Of a stretch of DNA of 44,586 nt, positions 44,185 to 44,586 are shown in pieces. Numbering within the stretch: position 1 is the stretch's first letter; the number at the start of each line of letters is the position of its first letter. The DNA comes from Rhodanobacter sp. (GTDB taxonomy: Bacteria > Pseudomonadota > Gammaproteobacteria > Xanthomonadales > Rhodanobacteraceae). The notes below the pieces were generated by a model. The model searched no databases. It saw only the letters and a program-made list of their open reading frames with translations, and had not been told where the DNA came from. The DNA lies in the NCBI GenBank assembly GCA_027307195.1, contig DAHUXL010000213.1:1-44586 (forward strand), in the 5' to 3' direction. Made by a program: the position numbers and the translations under genes.

Positions 44185-44320
44185 GCAGCCGGTGTCCTGC
44201 TCTGGCGTGACAATCCGTGGATTCTCGCAAATCTGCCGTGAACGCGCTGAACGGCAGGCGACGCTTGATATGCTGGGGTGCGCCCCGATCTGAACGACAT
44301 CCGCCAAGCTGGAGTTTCCC

Positions 44321-44586
44321 GTGACCGATGCCACCCCCACCAACCATGTCTTCGATGTCGATCAGCAGACCTTTGAAACCGAGGTACTGCAGGCATCCCT
44401 GACCACACCGGTGCTGGTGGACTTCTGGGCGACCTGGTGCGAGCCATGCAAGGTACTCGGGCCGATGCTGGAAAAACTCGCGACCGAATACAACGGCGCG
44501 TTCCGCCTGGGCAAGGTCGACGTGGACACGCAGCAGGAACTGGCCGGCATGTTCGGGATCAAGAGCATCCCGACCGTCGTGCTGGT
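44321..44586 (+). CDS. Thioredoxin-domain protein, YbbN/CnoX-like (3' end outside window)
   Basis: The frame is open to the window end (88 full codons). It starts at GTG 44321 with GGAG 6 bases upstream. The thioredoxin motif is WCEPC (Cys40, Cys43) in VLVDFWATWCEPCK, and the cis-Pro is in GIKSIPTVVL. The N-terminal VFDVDQQTFETEVLQASLTTP and the QSIP-like loop resemble the chaperone-redox protein YbbN/CnoX rather than TrxA, but the C-terminal TPR part that would settle this is not visible. Confidence 0.85.
   Translation, partial: MTDATPTNHVFDVDQQTFETEVLQASLTTPVLVDFWATWCEPCKVLGPMLEKLATEYNGAFRLGKVDVDTQQELAGMFGIKSIPTVVL

Overview
The window is GC-rich, gene-dense bacterial chromosome. Protein types and the gene order leuS-lptE-holA-nadD ... 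rsfS-rlmH-maf suggest a gammaproteobacterium of the Xanthomonadales, most like Rhodanobacter/Dyella-type Rhodanobacteraceae. That placement is inferred from gene content and order and was not searched. I see no rRNA, tRNA, insertion sequence, prophage or CRISPR array.

Layout. 1-2.1 kb: the 3' end of asnS, a MalM-like lipoprotein and a small two-helix membrane protein. 2.1-5.6 kb: an operon for the lower kynurenine (tryptophan) route, with an atypical SDR, 2-aminomuconate semialdehyde dehydrogenase, beta-carbonic anhydrase and a RidA-family 2-aminomuconate deaminase, closed by a strong terminator. 5.7-8.3 kb (minus strand): a small Ala/His/Lys-rich exported protein, N-formylglutamate amidohydrolase and a glutathione-reductase-like enzyme. 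8.3-10.8 kb: a visibly AT-richer patch with a secreted ChaN/erythromycin-esterase-like protein, then an NlpC/P60 lipoprotein whose ribosome binding site lies in a hairpin. 10.9-18.1 kb: SlyD, an SHS-type MFS carrier, a methyltransferase, and two DEAD-box helicases (RhlE, DeaD) on either side of S-formylglutathione hydrolase. The rhlE ribosome binding site also lies in a hairpin. 18.2-20.8 kb: a TPR-sulfotransferase and a DODA-type dioxygenase.

20.8-23.6 kb is the most system-like part. An ECF sigma factor and its zinc-finger anti-sigma factor are transcribed divergently from a Tat-exported metallophosphoesterase and a periplasmic cupredoxin. The intergenic region holds two back-to-back promoter-like elements of the same form, GGGAATA-N16-GGTA(A/T)T, one facing each operon.

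23.6-29.3 kb: a YkgJ-type cysteine-cluster protein, a YpfJ-like metalloprotease, a MAPEG protein, a methyltransferase, a CPBP protease, Maf, a GNAT, RlmH and RsfS. 29.3-35.5 kb: a block of seven accessory genes (nitronate monooxygenase, MXKDX-repeat protein with an ECF-type promoter, DUF1345, small GNAT, OsmC, DUF2236, NERD-helicase) separates rsfS from nadD, which are usually adjacent. 35.5-40.5 kb: the overlapping housekeeping operon leuS-lptE-holA-nadD. 40.6-44.2 kb: a pqi lipid-transport operon with PqiA split into two genes, and a pqiC that carries two tandem 33-bp palindromic units with compensating differences. The window ends inside a thioredoxin-domain gene.
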